64,000 bases of DNA from Xanthomonas dyei (GCF_002939865.1 NZ_MDEE01000028.1:1-64000); one strand, 5' to 3'; counted from the stretch's first letter, positions 45,441-55,845 are shown. The notes: a model not told the origin generated them from the letters alone. A program made the numbers and translations.

Positions 45441-47735
45441 TCAAAATCGGTAAGACAGGCTTGCGAACAGCTGGCGCGGTGCGATCAGCTGGTACGAGCC
45501 AGAGCTTTCGTTGGGAAACACCGCACCGATCGCATCGTCCTTGTCGAACAGGTTGTAGGCCGACAATTGCAAGCGGCCACCGGCAAGAAAGCCAGCATCG
45601 CCGCCTTGATACCCAACGCTGCCGTTGACGATGAAGGTGGCATCCACCTGGTCGGTATTGCGCGTGTCGCCGTAGCGCTTGCCGGTGTATTTGGTGTCGA
45701 GGTTGGCGAAGAAGCGCTCGCCTTCCCAACCGCCGTTGACGCTGAACATCAGCTTGGGCGCATCCGGTACGTCGTTGCCTTCCACCTGCACCAGCGCGCC
45801 GCTGACCGGGCCGAAATAGTTGTCCTGGAACTCGGATGTGTTCCAGGTCAACGATGCACCGAGCCGCCAGCCCGGCGCCGGCTTCCACATACCAGACAGT
45901 TCCGCACCATAGGTCTGCACGTCGCCGACGTTGGCGTACACGGTGGGCGCCACCACCAGCGGGTCCGGGTCGGTCAGCGCGATGATGCGGTTGGAATAAT
46001 CGATCTTGTAGGCGGCCAGATAACCGCTCCACTGCGTGGATTCGGCACGGATACCGATATCGATGTTGGTGGATTCTTCCGGCGCGATATCCGGATTGAA
46101 CGCACCGGAGGTCAGCGCCAGCCGCGGCGCGGAACTGAAGTTTTCCGCGTAGTTGGCAAACACCTGCACGCCCTCGGCCAGCTGGAAGCTTGCACCGACC
46201 TGCGGCTGAAACCAGTCGTTGTTCTTGATGGTCACCGCGCGACGCACACCGACGTTGAAGTCGTCCAGATTGGCGATCCCGTTGTAGTCGCGTTTGACAT
46301 CCAGCCCCTTGGCACCGAACTCCATCGTCAACCGATCATCGAGCAGGCGCAGCGTGTCCTTGACGTAGAGCTGTTTCACCTCGGTAGAGAAGTGGTTGTC
46401 GTAATAGATCACGATCGGCAAGGCGTTCTTGAGCAAGGCGCCGGTGGCCGGGTCCAGGTTGTACAGCGGGCGCACCTGATCGAAGTCGTAGCTTTCGTAC
46501 CAGGCGCCCACTTCCAGCTTGTTGTGCTCGGTCTCCCACGCTACGGCCGTGGTCAAACCGTAGCGATCGCCGCCCATGATTTCTTCGCGCCGCGTCATCG
46601 CACCGACGCGGGTGACAGTGCCATCGGCATCGACGATCTGCGGATCGTTGATGGCGATATCGGTACGCCCTGGGGTGCCGGCAATCGCATCGTTGTACAA
46701 CCCGGTGGCGGTACTCGGCGGCGTGCCGCCGACGCCGTAGCCGTGCTTGTTTTCGTAGTAACCGGTGAAGGTGACGCCGATGGCGTCGTTGAACATGAAA
46801 TCGCCGTGCAGGCTGAGCAGCGAATCGCGGCGGCCGTTCTGCCATTCGCTGTAATGCTCGGCATCCACTTCCGGATTGCCGGTGATGCGTTCGTGCAGAT
46901 CCCACGACACCGAACCGTCGGAGTTGTACGACTGCACGTCGTAATCCTTGCGGTTGTTGTAGATCCAGCCCAACGTCAGGCTGCCGGCATCCCAGGCCTG
47001 GCGCACCTTGGCTTCGAAGTGATCGCTCTTCTGCGTGGCCGGTTCCATGTCCCACACACCGCCCTGCGTACGCGATGCGGAGAGGTAGGCACTCGGCCCG
47101 CCGTCCCACCACTCCGGCGTATCCAGACGCACAAAACTGCGTACCAGATCGTCCGAGCCGATGGTCTGGGTGAGATTGCCGCTCCAGCTATCGCCGCCCT
47201 TGGGTGGCAGGCTGGTGTAGCGGATCGCACCACCGAGTGCGTGATAGGAGGGCTGGGTGACATCGCCCGAGCCGGCGGACACCGTCACATCGAGCAGGTT
47301 TTCGCTGGAGACGTAGCGCGTGATCGGCCCGCCTTCGCGGGTGTCGAAGGTTTCGATCGGAATGCCGTCCAGCGTCACGCCGATCTGGTTGGCGGAAAAT
47401 CCGCGGATGGTCATCGAATCGCCGAACTCGTACAGCCCGAACGGATCGGTGGTCTGCACATTGACGCCGGGCAGACTGGCCAGCAGCTGTTGCGGCGCCA
47501 CGCCCGGTACCTGGGCCTGGATCTCGTCCATCGAAATGGAGGCGGTGGTGCGCGTGGAGCCGGTGCCGACCACGCTGACCGCATCCAGGGTGCGCGCCTC
47601 CTGCGCCAGTGCCGGCAGGCTGTGCGCGCCGGACATCAGCAGGGTCATCGAGGCGAGCGCGCGACGACGCGTGGCGGCGGTGAGAATGGCGGCCATCGCG
47701 GTCGCCAACTGATCGGTATTCAAGCGCTTAGGCAT
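45441..47735 (-). CDS. TonB-dependent receptor of the amine-oxidation operon
   Basis: A 764-residue outer-membrane receptor with a long N-terminal signal region (cleavage after LPALAQ near residue 44), a TonB-box-like TLDAVSVVGTG, a plug domain (LLASLPGVNVQTTDPFGLYE, then MTIRGFSANQIGVTLDGIP), and a barrel ending QLFASLSYRF with terminal Phe. ATG 47735 (MPKRLNTDQL) is chosen; longer frames lack a signal. It is the first gene of the minus-strand operon and presumably imports the amine, amino acid or peptide substrate across the outer membrane. The gap to the divergent HAD gene (47736-48117) contains the promoter region; no clear box or operator was found. Confidence 0.92.
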   Translation of the reverse strand: MPKRLNTDQLATAMAAILTAATRRRALASMTLLMSGAHSLPALAQEARTLDAVSVVGTGSTRTTASISMDEIQAQVPGVAPQQLLASLPGVNVQTTDPFGLYEFGDSMTIRGFSANQIGVTLDGIPIETFDTREGGPITRYVSSENLLDVTVSAGSGDVTQPSYHALGGAIRYTSLPPKGGDSWSGNLTQTIGSDDLVRSFVRLDTPEWWDGGPSAYLSASRTQGGVWDMEPATQKSDHFEAKVRQAWDAGSLTLGWIYNNRKDYDVQSYNSDGSVSWDLHERITGNPEVDAEHYSEWQNGRRDSLLSLHGDFMFNDAIGVTFTGYYENKHGYGVGGTPPSTATGLYNDAIAGTPGRTDIAINDPQIVDADGTVTRVGAMTRREEIMGGDRYGLTTAVAWETEHNKLEVGAWYESYDFDQVRPLYNLDPATGALLKNALPIVIYYDNHFSTEVKQLYVKDTLRLLDDRLTMEFGAKGLDVKRDYNGIANLDDFNVGVRRAVTIKNNDWFQPQVGASFQLAEGVQVFANYAENFSSAPRLALTSGAFNPDIAPEESTNIDIGIRAESTQWSGYLAAYKIDYSNRIIALTDPDPLVVAPTVYANVGDVQTYGAELSGMWKPAPGWRLGASLTWNTSEFQDNYFGPVSGALVQVEGNDVPDAPKLMFSVNGGWEGERFFANLDTKYTGKRYGDTRNTDQVDATFIVNGSVGYQGGDAGFLAGGRLQLSAYNLFDKDDAIGAVFPNESSGSYQLIAPRQLFASLSYRF

Positions 47736-48117
47736 GCAATCGACCCCCTGGAAGATGGTGCGTGTTGAGTGACCGGACCCGCTCCCCAAGACCGGCTGAT
47801 ACCGCACATGCGGCATGGATCGACCATACCCAGCGAAGTTGCGCCGCAGACGCGGTGCGGAGGGTAGGGTCTGCGCGTGCGGGTAGGTTCTTACCGAGAT
47901 AGAACGTTTGAATCCGTAGCGAACATGCTCAGGTCGGTCTGCTCGTGCAGGCGCCGGGCGTTGGCGATCAGGCGTTCGCGCGCGCCATGCGCGGGCGTAT
48001 CGAGGTCGCATGCCGCGCGCCTACCCGTTTGCGCGTATCCGCGCATAGCAGATCCCGCATGCTTGCGATGCGGCGGCAGATCGACAACGCTGCGTGCCCA
48101 CCTCATGAGCACGCCCC

Positions 48118-48735
48118 ATGTCGCCTGTACGCCCGTCCTTGCTGCTGCTGGATTTCGATGGCGTGTTGGCCAGCTATTCGCGTCCGCGCCGGCTGGCCGC
48201 ATTGGCGACTGCAGCTGCATGCACGCCGCAGCGCGTACAGCAGGTCCTGTTCGAACAGGGACTGGAGCGTGCCTACGATGCCGGTGAGCTCGACACGCAG
48301 GCCTATCTGACGCAATTGAGCGACGGGCTTGGACATCCGATCGACCGTGCCACCTGGATCGCGGCACGCGTGGCAGCGTGCCGCGCAGACCCAGCGGTGG
48401 TGGCGCAGGTGCTGGCGGTGTCGGCGACGACCGCGGTGGCGGTGCTCACCAACAACGGCCCGCTGATGGCGGAGGCGATCGCACAACTGGTGCCGTCGCT
48501 GTTTCCGTTATTGCAGGGCCGCGTGCTGTGCAGCGGTGCGCTGGGCAGCAGAAAACCGCAGCTGGAGGTGTATCAGCGCGCGCTTGCGCAGCTGGGTGCG
48601 GAACCGGCACGCACCTTGTTCGTCGACGATCTATTCGTCAACGTCCGCGGCGCCCGCGCCGCCGGACTACATGCCGATACCGTGCGCGATGCCCGTGCAT
48701 TGCGACGGGTGTTGAAGCGGTATGGATTGGGGTGA
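48118..48735 (+). CDS. HAD-IA family hydrolase
   Basis: A 205-residue HAD enzyme with motif [13 protein letters not shown], motif II VLTNNG, the motif III lysine in SRKPQLEVY, and motif [14 protein letters not shown]. Substrate is unknown. It is divergent from the TonB receptor and followed directly by a heptanucleotide tandem array. Confidence 0.88.
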   Translation: MSPVRPSLLLLDFDGVLASYSRPRRLAALATAAACTPQRVQQVLFEQGLERAYDAGELDTQAYLTQLSDGLGHPIDRATWIAARVAACRADPAVVAQVLAVSATTAVAVLTNNGPLMAEAIAQLVPSLFPLLQGRVLCSGALGSRKPQLEVYQRALAQLGAEPARTLFVDDLFVNVRGARAAGLHADTVRDARALRRVLKRYGLG

Positions 48736-48739
48736 GATT

Positions 48740-48830
48740 GGGAATTGGGAATTGGGAATTGGGAATTGGGAATTGGGAGTGGGGAGTCGGGAGTCGGGAG
48801 TCGGGAGTCGGGAGTCGGGAGTCGGGAGTC
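48740..48830. repeat. Heptanucleotide tandem array (R3)
   Basis: Thirteen uninterrupted 7-nt units: five GGGAATT (48740-48774), one GGGAGTG (48775-48781), then seven GGGAGTC (48782-48830). It begins 4 nt after the HAD gene stop. The remaining sequence to argD (48831-49254) contains a hairpin at 49087 but no gene that I can support. Confidence 0.95.
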
Positions 48831-49086
48831 GGATCAGCGTTCGGCGACCTGCGTGAGAAATCAACCATTTGCCGAGCGGCCAGCGGTGGCTACATCTGCA
48901 CGCGAATACGCTGCCAAGTACTTCGCCACCCGAGTGGACGCACGCTGGCCACGCTACGATGGATCAGGCCGAGCACGCGATTATCGAAGTCACCCGCCCG
49001 CGTGCGCTCCTCCGCGCACGCGCGAGAAAACACGGTCAATCGTGCGCAAATATGCGACCAGAGCAGTCGCAGCAAGACCCAACTAG

Positions 49087-49109
49087 CCCCTCTCCCGTCG
49101 GGAGAGGGG
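49087..49109. repeat. Short GC-rich palindrome common in xanthomonads
   Basis: CCCCTCTCCC-GTC-GGGAGAGGGG, a perfect 10-bp hairpin, followed by TTGGGGGTGAGGGTAC. This composite is, from memory, a very frequent intergenic sequence in Xanthomonas and Stenotrophomonas genomes. It lies downstream of argD on its 3' side and could serve as a terminator structure. Confidence 0.6.
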
Positions 49110-49254
49110 TTGGGGGTGAGGGTACGGTGTTGCGATACAGGGCCGTCACCTAGACACCGCCTTATGCAATCCACAAACGCACCCGCTCACGCGTCACACG
49201 CCTTACCAACCAGCGCCCTGCCGGCCACCAACACGCAACCGACCAAACAACCCA

Positions 49255-50481
49255 TCACCGCTGCGCCGCGTACTCGGCAATCGCCAGGCGCAGGCGCGCC
49301 AGGCCGTCGGCCAGCTCGGCGTCGGTCAGATTGAGTGCCGGCACAAAACGCAGCACATCCGGGCCGGCCTGCAACAGCAGCAAACCATGCTTGGCTGCCA
49401 GATCCAGCAGCGCACCGGCCTGGCCGGCATGCGCCGGTGCCAACACCGCGCCGAGCATCAACCCACGCCCGCGCACCTGTGCAAACAGGCCGAACTCGGC
49501 ATTGAGCGCTTCCAGGCCCGCACGCAACGCCGCCGACTGCCGCTCCACATTTTCGGCAATCTGCGGCGAGGCGAGCTTGCGCAGCGCCACGCGCGCCACC
49601 GCGGCAGCCAGCGGATTGCCGCCGAAGGTGGTGCCGTGCGCGCCGAACTGCATGGTCTCGGCGACCTTGGGGCCGGCCAGCATCGCGCCGATTGGGAACC
49701 CGCCACCCAGCGCCTTGGCCAGCGTCACGATGTCCGGCGTCACCTGCTCCTGCCAATGCGCGAACAACGTTCCGGTGCGGCCCATGCCGCATTGAATTTC
49801 GTCCAGCACCAACAAGGCATCGTGTCGATCGCACAATGCGCGCACCTGCGCCAGGAAGCCCGGCGCCGCCGGCATCACCCCGCCCTCGCCCTGGATCGGC
49901 TCCAGCATCACCGCAGCTACGTCGCCGCTGGCCATCGCCGCTTCCAGCGCCGCCACATCGTTGAAATCCACATAGCGGAATCCGCCCGGCAGCGGCTCGT
50001 AGCCTTCCTGATATTTCGGCTGCGCGGTGGCGGTGACCGAGGCCAGCGTGCGGCCATGGAAGCTGCCACGGAACGTCACGATGACGCGCTTGTCGGCTGG
50101 GCGGCCCTGATTGCTGGCCCATTTGCGTACCAGCTTGATGGCCGCCTCGTTGGCTTCGGTGCCGGAGTTGCACAGAAAGACTTTTTCGGCAAAACGCGAC
50201 GCGCCGACCAGTTCCTCGGCCAGCCGCAGCGGCGGCTCGCTGTAGAAGATGTTGCTGGTGTGCCACAGCTTGCCCGCCTGCTCGGTGAGCGCGGCGACCA
50301 GATCCGCATCGTTATGGCCCAGCCCGCTCACCGCGATGCCGGAGGACAGATCCAGATATTCGCGCCCCGCGTCATCCCACACGCGACTGCCCTGACCGCG
50401 CTCCAGCACCACCTGGCGCGGGCGATACACCGGCAGGTAGTAGTGCGCGAGGGACAGGGGCGAATCGGCAGCGGTGCTCAT
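49255..50481 (-). CDS. argD: Acetylornithine/succinyl-ornithine aminotransferase
   Basis: A 408-residue class III PLP aminotransferase. Motifs are LDLSSGIAVSGLGH, FLCNSGTEANEAAIKLVRKW, LLVLDEIQCGMGRTG, and the PLP lysine in TLAKALGGGFPIGAM. It works in arginine biosynthesis, and in many bacteria the same enzyme also serves lysine synthesis. ATG 50481 is supported by the family start. It is divergent from the channel gene. Confidence 0.95.
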   Translation of the reverse strand: MSTAADSPLSLAHYYLPVYRPRQVVLERGQGSRVWDDAGREYLDLSSGIAVSGLGHNDADLVAALTEQAGKLWHTSNIFYSEPPLRLAEELVGASRFAEKVFLCNSGTEANEAAIKLVRKWASNQGRPADKRVIVTFRGSFHGRTLASVTATAQPKYQEGYEPLPGGFRYVDFNDVAALEAAMASGDVAAVMLEPIQGEGGVMPAAPGFLAQVRALCDRHDALLVLDEIQCGMGRTGTLFAHWQEQVTPDIVTLAKALGGGFPIGAMLAGPKVAETMQFGAHGTTFGGNPLAAAVARVALRKLASPQIAENVERQSAALRAGLEALNAEFGLFAQVRGRGLMLGAVLAPAHAGQAGALLDLAAKHGLLLLQAGPDVLRFVPALNLTDAELADGLARLRLAIAEYAAQR

Positions 50482-50553
50482 GATGGTGGGTCGCAGAAGC
50501 GGAGGGAGAACCCGCATTCTCGCGCATTCGCCGGCCTGCGGCACAATGTGCGC

Positions 50554-51426
50554 ATGCGCCCTTTCTCCGATCCTCAGCTCACTCCCGCCACCGCCGACGG
50601 CTGGCGCCGGCAGTGGTTCGACATCATCTACCGCCACGACACGCGCCCATCGCGTAATTTTGACCTCATGCTGGTGGTGGCGATCCTGACCAGCGTGATC
50701 GTGATCATGATCGACAGCGTGCCGCGCATCCATGCGCATTCGGCGCACTGGCTGGTGCCGCTGGAGTGGGCATTCACGATCCTGTTCACCATCGAATACG
50801 TGGCGCGCCTGGCGGTGGTGCGGCGCCCGCTGCACTACGCGCTCAGCGTGTGGGGCGTGATCGACCTGCTGTCGATTCTGCCCAGCTATCTGTCGTTCTT
50901 CGTGCCGGGTGCACAGACCCTGCTGGTCGTGCGCGTGCTGCGCATCCTGCGCCTGTTCCGCATCCTCAAACTCACCCGCTATATCCAGGAAAGCGGGCAA
51001 TTGGTGGACGCGTTATGGCGCAGCCGCCGCAAGGTGCTGGTGTTCTTGTTCACCGTGCTCACCATCACCGTGATCGCCGGCGCCACGATGTACGTCATCG
51101 AAGGCCCGCAACACGGTTTCACCAGCATCCCGACCAGCATGTACTGGGCCATCGTCACCATGGCCACGGTGGGCTTTGGCGATCTGGTGCCGCAAACCAC
51201 GCTGGGCCGCTTTGTCACCTCGGCACTGATTCTGATCGGCTATAGCATCATCGCCGTGCCCACCGGCATCTACACCGCCGAACTTGCCACCACGCTGCGC
51301 GAAGGCGGCCACACCGGTCGGCGCGACATTCGCAACTGCGCCCGTTGCGGGCTGGAAGGCCACGCATCGGACGCGCGCTATTGCCGGCAATGCGCCGAGC
51401 CGCTGCCGGATATCGCCAACGGCTGA
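50554..51426 (+). CDS. Voltage-gated potassium channel with C-terminal zinc ribbon
   Basis: A 290-residue six-transmembrane channel subunit. S4 carries charges every third residue (R127, R130, R133, R136, K139, R142), the voltage-sensor pattern. The pore loop has the filter TVGFGD (205-210), where F replaces the usual Y. After S6 a short tail ends in a four-cysteine zinc ribbon (C262-x2-C265 ... C277-x2-C280). It has no RCK domain. It should conduct potassium across the inner membrane. Confidence 0.92.
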   Translation: MRPFSDPQLTPATADGWRRQWFDIIYRHDTRPSRNFDLMLVVAILTSVIVIMIDSVPRIHAHSAHWLVPLEWAFTILFTIEYVARLAVVRRPLHYALSVWGVIDLLSILPSYLSFFVPGAQTLLVVRVLRILRLFRILKLTRYIQESGQLVDALWRSRRKVLVFLFTVLTITVIAGATMYVIEGPQHGFTSIPTSMYWAIVTMATVGFGDLVPQTTLGRFVTSALILIGYSIIAVPTGIYTAELATTLREGGHTGRRDIRNCARCGLEGHASDARYCRQCAEPLPDIANG

Positions 51427-51697
51427 TGCAAGGCGGCAGCGCGCAGGCAGCGCCGGGAGGCGAATCACGTGGTGGGCATCACCACCGTAAGCTGTGTGAC
51501 CGGTGCGCAGGCAATCGCCGCTCACACTGCCGCAGCACGAGGTTGGCGCATCCGTCTGGCAGTGGCCAACCAACAACCGGCGCGCCATCGCCGGCCCGTT
51601 GCGGATCGTCTGACCCAAGCAACCCACGTCCCGCCCATGCAGCCCTGGCACCCGAAAGAGCGCGCCAGGTGTTGAGCGCAGCCGGTGCAGGTCGCGC

Positions 51698-52639
51698 TTA
51701 CTGCGACATGCGGTTACTCATGTCGATCAGATCGTTGTAGCTGGCCAGCACCGCCTGACGCGTGCCGCCTGGCGGGATCGAGCCGCTTTCCAGCAGCATC
51801 TGCTCGCTCTTGCTCAGCGGGGTGTTGGTGCGGATGCGCTCGACCAGACGTCCGGACTCGCGCGCCAGCTTATCGGCAGCGCGTTCCATGTGTCCCCACA
51901 TCGCATCGCCCTGGCCCACTTTGGCTTTCTGCGCCTCTTCCAGAATGCTCTGGTAACGCGCGAGCTGGCTTTGCGCTGCCGCAAGATCCGGTGCATTGCT
52001 ATCCAACACCTGCACCAGATGCTTGCCTTCGCCGGTGATCTTCAAGTGATACCAGGACGCGCTGCGGCCTTCTTCCTTCTCGATCGCATCGATCCGCGCC
52101 TGACGCCGGGTGTCTTCGTTGCGGTCCAGCGCCGCATTCATCGCGTCGCCCGCATCGAAGAACGCTGCGTAGGCCTGCATCAATGGCACATGCAGCGCAC
52201 GCATGCCCTTGCCGTCGTCGCGTAGATAATCCTCGCGATCGTAATACCGCACCGCTTCGCCGATGCGCTCATTGAGCGTGGCAAACCGCTGCTGATAGGT
52301 CTTTGCTACCGGGTCGAGTTCGGCATTGGCCGGTTGCTGCGCCAGTGCGGCAGTCATCGGTGCGCCGCAGGCCTCGACCCGATGCGACAGCACCGTTCCC
52401 GGTGCACGGATATTTTCTTCCTTGCCCGTTGGCCCGGCCTGCGGGTCCTTCATCCAGCCGGTGTAGGTCTGGTAACTCTCATGCAGCGGCTGCTGGACAC
52501 CGTTGAAGCAGCCGATGTAGGCATTGATCTTGTCGGCATCGGGCGCAGCCGCAACCGGCGCATCTTTCTGGCAGCCGGCGAGCAGCGCGGCAAGTGCAAC
52601 CGCTGCGCTGAGCGGTGCGTAACGACGTGGATGGCGCAT
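51698..52639 (-). CDS. DUF3829 (YiiG-like) lipoprotein
   Basis: A 313-residue lipoprotein with lipobox LAGC (C24 counting from MRHPRR). The mature part is predicted all-helical, with the family segment KINAYIGCFNGVQQPLHESY near its start and PLSKSEQMLLESGSIPPGGT near the end. Function is unknown; it is likely anchored in the envelope. ATG 52639 keeps the lipoprotein signal complete. The next gene on the same strand is a diverged paralogue, so this is a tandem duplication. Confidence 0.85.
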   Translation of the reverse strand: MRHPRRYAPLSAAVALAALLAGCQKDAPVAAAPDADKINAYIGCFNGVQQPLHESYQTYTGWMKDPQAGPTGKEENIRAPGTVLSHRVEACGAPMTAALAQQPANAELDPVAKTYQQRFATLNERIGEAVRYYDREDYLRDDGKGMRALHVPLMQAYAAFFDAGDAMNAALDRNEDTRRQARIDAIEKEEGRSASWYHLKITGEGKHLVQVLDSNAPDLAAAQSQLARYQSILEEAQKAKVGQGDAMWGHMERAADKLARESGRLVERIRTNTPLSKSEQMLLESGSIPPGGTRQAVLASYNDLIDMSNRMSQ

Positions 52640-52764
52640 GCAGGGGTTCCTGTGCAGTGGTGAAGAAGTGAGGTGAGGTGAGCCGAGCAACGGTCGATCG
52701 CGCGCATTGTCGTCAGCGCCGGGCGTATGGCCGCACGCACTGCATCGTGCGATGACGCTGGCAG

Positions 52765-53750
52765 CTACTGCCGATTGCTCTCGGACACCAACGCGTTGTA
52801 GGTATTGAGCAACTTGCGCGGCGATCCTTCCGGCGCCAGCGAGGGGCTATCGAGCCAGCCCTCTTCGATGCGGCTGTAAGGCGTCTTGTCGACCACGCGT
52901 TTCACCCGCGCCTTGGCCTGCCTGCGGAAGTCTTCCGCAGCGGTTTCGAAGCTGTTCCATTTGAGTTTGTCCGGCTCCTGGTCGGCCACCTTGGCATGCG
53001 CCTCGTCGGAGAGGCGGTTGAAGCCGTCCAGCAGCGTGTTTGCACGCGCGGTGTCGAACTGATCTTCCTGCAGTACGTCGGTCAGTTGCTTGGCATCGAG
53101 CATCATCGACAGGCGGTAATACTCGCGCGTGCGTCCTTCCTCGCGCTCCAGCGTCTTGAGCGTTTCGCGATGCGCTGCATCGTTCTGCGCTTCCAGCTCG
53201 GTACCGAATGCGCTGCTGGCCTCGGCATAACGCTCCAGCGCCGCCATCAACGGCGCGTGCAGTCGCTTGCCCTTGGCGAACTGGTCGTCTTCATCATCCT
53301 GGCGCGCGTAGTAATCGGCCACCTGGTGACTGATCGGCCGCAGCGCCTGCAAGGCCGCGTGATACTGCCGGGCCGCCGCATCCAGTGCCGGCAGCGACGG
53401 TTGCGCCGCAGCCGCCGCGCTGACCGGCGCATCGCACTCCTTCATGTCGAAGTCGCTGATGTCGTAGGGGCCGGCCACGCGCGTTTCGCGCCCGCTAGGG
53501 CCGGCGGCTGCATCGTCAATCGAACCGATGTAATGCTTGGCACCGGTATGCACCGGCAGATCGACGCGGTTGAAGCAATCGATATACGCACCGAGTTTGG
53601 CGTTGAGCGCATGCTGCGCATCGCTCGGCGCATCGGCGCGCTTGCTGGCAGTCGCGTTGCCGGTCGGCGGATCTGTTTGCTGCAGCCGGCGCACAGCGCA
53701 AGCACGAACAGGGCGGGCGCAAACGCGCCGGACTTCAGGAACACAGGCAA
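52765..53750 (-). pseudogene. DUF3829 lipoprotein paralogue, frameshifted after the lipobox
   Basis: The long frame (53694 down to 52765, 309 codons) encodes a DUF3829 protein (LNAKLGAYIDCFNRVDLPVH at its start) but has no signal. A lipoprotein signal lies in the neighbouring frame from TTG 53750, with lipobox ALCAGC. The two frames meet in the run CAAACAG at 53674-53680. One extra A in that A-tract would read CSKTDPPTG and join signal to body. So the gene is either inactivated by a 1-nt deletion, switched by slippage, recoded, or a sequencing error. The body is otherwise intact, with no stop, which argues for recent change. Confidence 0.75.
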
Positions 53751-53892
53751 ACGTCCTTGTTGGAAACGGTTTCAGCCGCGCACGATAGCAAACTGCGGCG
53801 TGAAATCATCGTGCTCGGCAGCGAAGTGGACGACGGCGTTCGTCTGCGCGGCAGGCGGTGATGCGCACAAGGTCAATCGTTTTTTCGTGGAC

Positions 53893-54080
53893 GAATGACT
53901 CGCAGCGTCTGCATCGATGGATCGGCGCACGGCCACCTGCACCGGGCGACAAAAACCAGAGCGAGCAATCGACAGGCAGGTGTGGACGGCGCTCCCGGCA
54001 CCGCAGCGTATGCGTCGTACACGCCGAGCCGAGCACCGGCCGCGCCCGCCTGTCGGCTATGCAGTCGTTCTGTCAGCCGC
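53893..54080. repeat. Intergenic repeat, family C copy 3 (diverged)
   Basis: TACACGCCGAGCCGAGCACC (54018-54037) matches the family core with three changes. It is followed by a related tail (GCAGTCGTTCTGTCAGCCGCTC). It fills the space between the frameshifted lipoprotein and the SDR gene; no gene was seen in 53751-54080. Confidence 0.5.
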
Positions 54081-54896
<816 letters not shown>

Positions 54897-55023
54897 GGGA
54901 ATCGGGAATCGGGATCGGCAATCGCAAGAGCTTAGCGCCTTGAACGTCCAGCAGCCGACGACCAATCAACTCACGCGATTCGCTTTTGCGAATCCCCAAT
55001 CCCTAATGCCCAATCCCGGCTAC
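54897..55023. repeat. Inverted GGGAATC-type intergenic element (R4)
   Basis: GGGAATCGGGAATCGGGATC (54898-54917) and the opposing GCGAATCCCCAATCCCTAAT (54984-55003) can form a long imperfect stem between the kinase and SDR genes. It also contains a GCGATTCGC-TTTTG-CGAATC mini-hairpin. Confidence 0.6.
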
Positions 55024-55683
55024 TCAGGGCTTCGGCCCCTGCCCCTCGTTGTCTTCCCAGTGCAGGATGCGCCGAGTCACGAAGCGATATACCGGTTTGC
55101 CGGTGGCGAACCACAGCTCGCGCACCCATGACCTGCGCTTGAGCACGCGACGTTCCACCGGCGTGATCGCGGCCGGGCAATACATGCGCTTGTGCTTGAG
55201 CAGGTGGCGCAGATCCTCGCGTGCAAGCAGACGCATCCAGCGCGCGCGTGGGTGGCCGCGCACCGCCAGCTGGAAATCGATCACCGCCGGGCTGCCATCG
55301 TCCTGCACCAGCCAGTTGGCTTCCTTGGCCAGATCGTTGTGGGCCACGCCACACCGATGCAGCTGCTGCAACAGCCTGCGCGCCTGCCTGAAATACGCCA
55401 GATCACCGCGTGGCGGGCGCTGGTACATCGCATCGCCAGCCAGATAGCTGCGGTCCAGATGGCGCCCATCCCAATGCAACAAGCGTGGCGTGTGCGGCAG
55501 GCCATCCAGCTGCCGCAGCGCCAGCGCTTCGCGACGTGCCAGCCACCAGGCCACCCCACGCAGACCCCATGGCGCCACGCTCAGGTCGCGCCGCACGAAC
55601 ACCCGGCCAGCGTCGCGGATCAACAAAATACGCCCGAACGTATCGGACTTCAGCGGGAGATTGTCGGCGGGCTCGTGACTCAT
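55024..55683 (-). CDS. Small protein-kinase-fold protein (InaA/Kdo-kinase/RIO-like)
   Basis: A 219-residue protein with a compact kinase fold. The catalytic loop is HNDLAKEANWLV (115-126, HxDxxxxxN), and the metal-binding aspartate is in VIDFQLA (134-140). The glycine loop is weak, as in lipopolysaccharide core kinases and RIO-like enzymes. It could phosphorylate a lipid A-core sugar or a protein; neither can be decided here. ATG 55683 (MSHEPADN) is used. Confidence 0.75.
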   Translation of the reverse strand: MSHEPADNLPLKSDTFGRILLIRDAGRVFVRRDLSVAPWGLRGVAWWLARREALALRQLDGLPHTPRLLHWDGRHLDRSYLAGDAMYQRPPRGDLAYFRQARRLLQQLHRCGVAHNDLAKEANWLVQDDGSPAVIDFQLAVRGHPRARWMRLLAREDLRHLLKHKRMYCPAAITPVERRVLKRRSWVRELWFATGKPVYRFVTRRILHWEDNEGQGPKP

Positions 55684-55833
55684 TCCCCATTGTAGGCGGG
55701 CGGCCCGCATCGCCATACCACTGTTGACGTGGATGCCGATGACATCGGCGCGCACGGCGGCCTGGTTGCAACCTCAGGTGAAGCCGACCGGCCGATGTGA
55801 GCATGGCGCAAGTCAGTCGTCGCCCTGCCCACT

Positions 55834-55845
55834 TATAATTCGGGA
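55834..55845 (+). promoter_or_regulatory. -10 box placed for a leaderless mRNA
   Basis: A consensus TATAAT (55834-55839) ends only 6 nt before the ATG at 55846. Transcription would begin at or within a base or two of the A of that ATG, so the mRNA would lack a 5' leader. No -35 consensus is obvious, and no Shine-Dalgarno sequence fits before this ATG. Confidence 0.5.

Noticed and set aside
48638-48868. Minus-strand frame with a repeated PDSRLPT peptide
   Set aside because: It is simply the translation of the heptanucleotide array and has no signals for expression.
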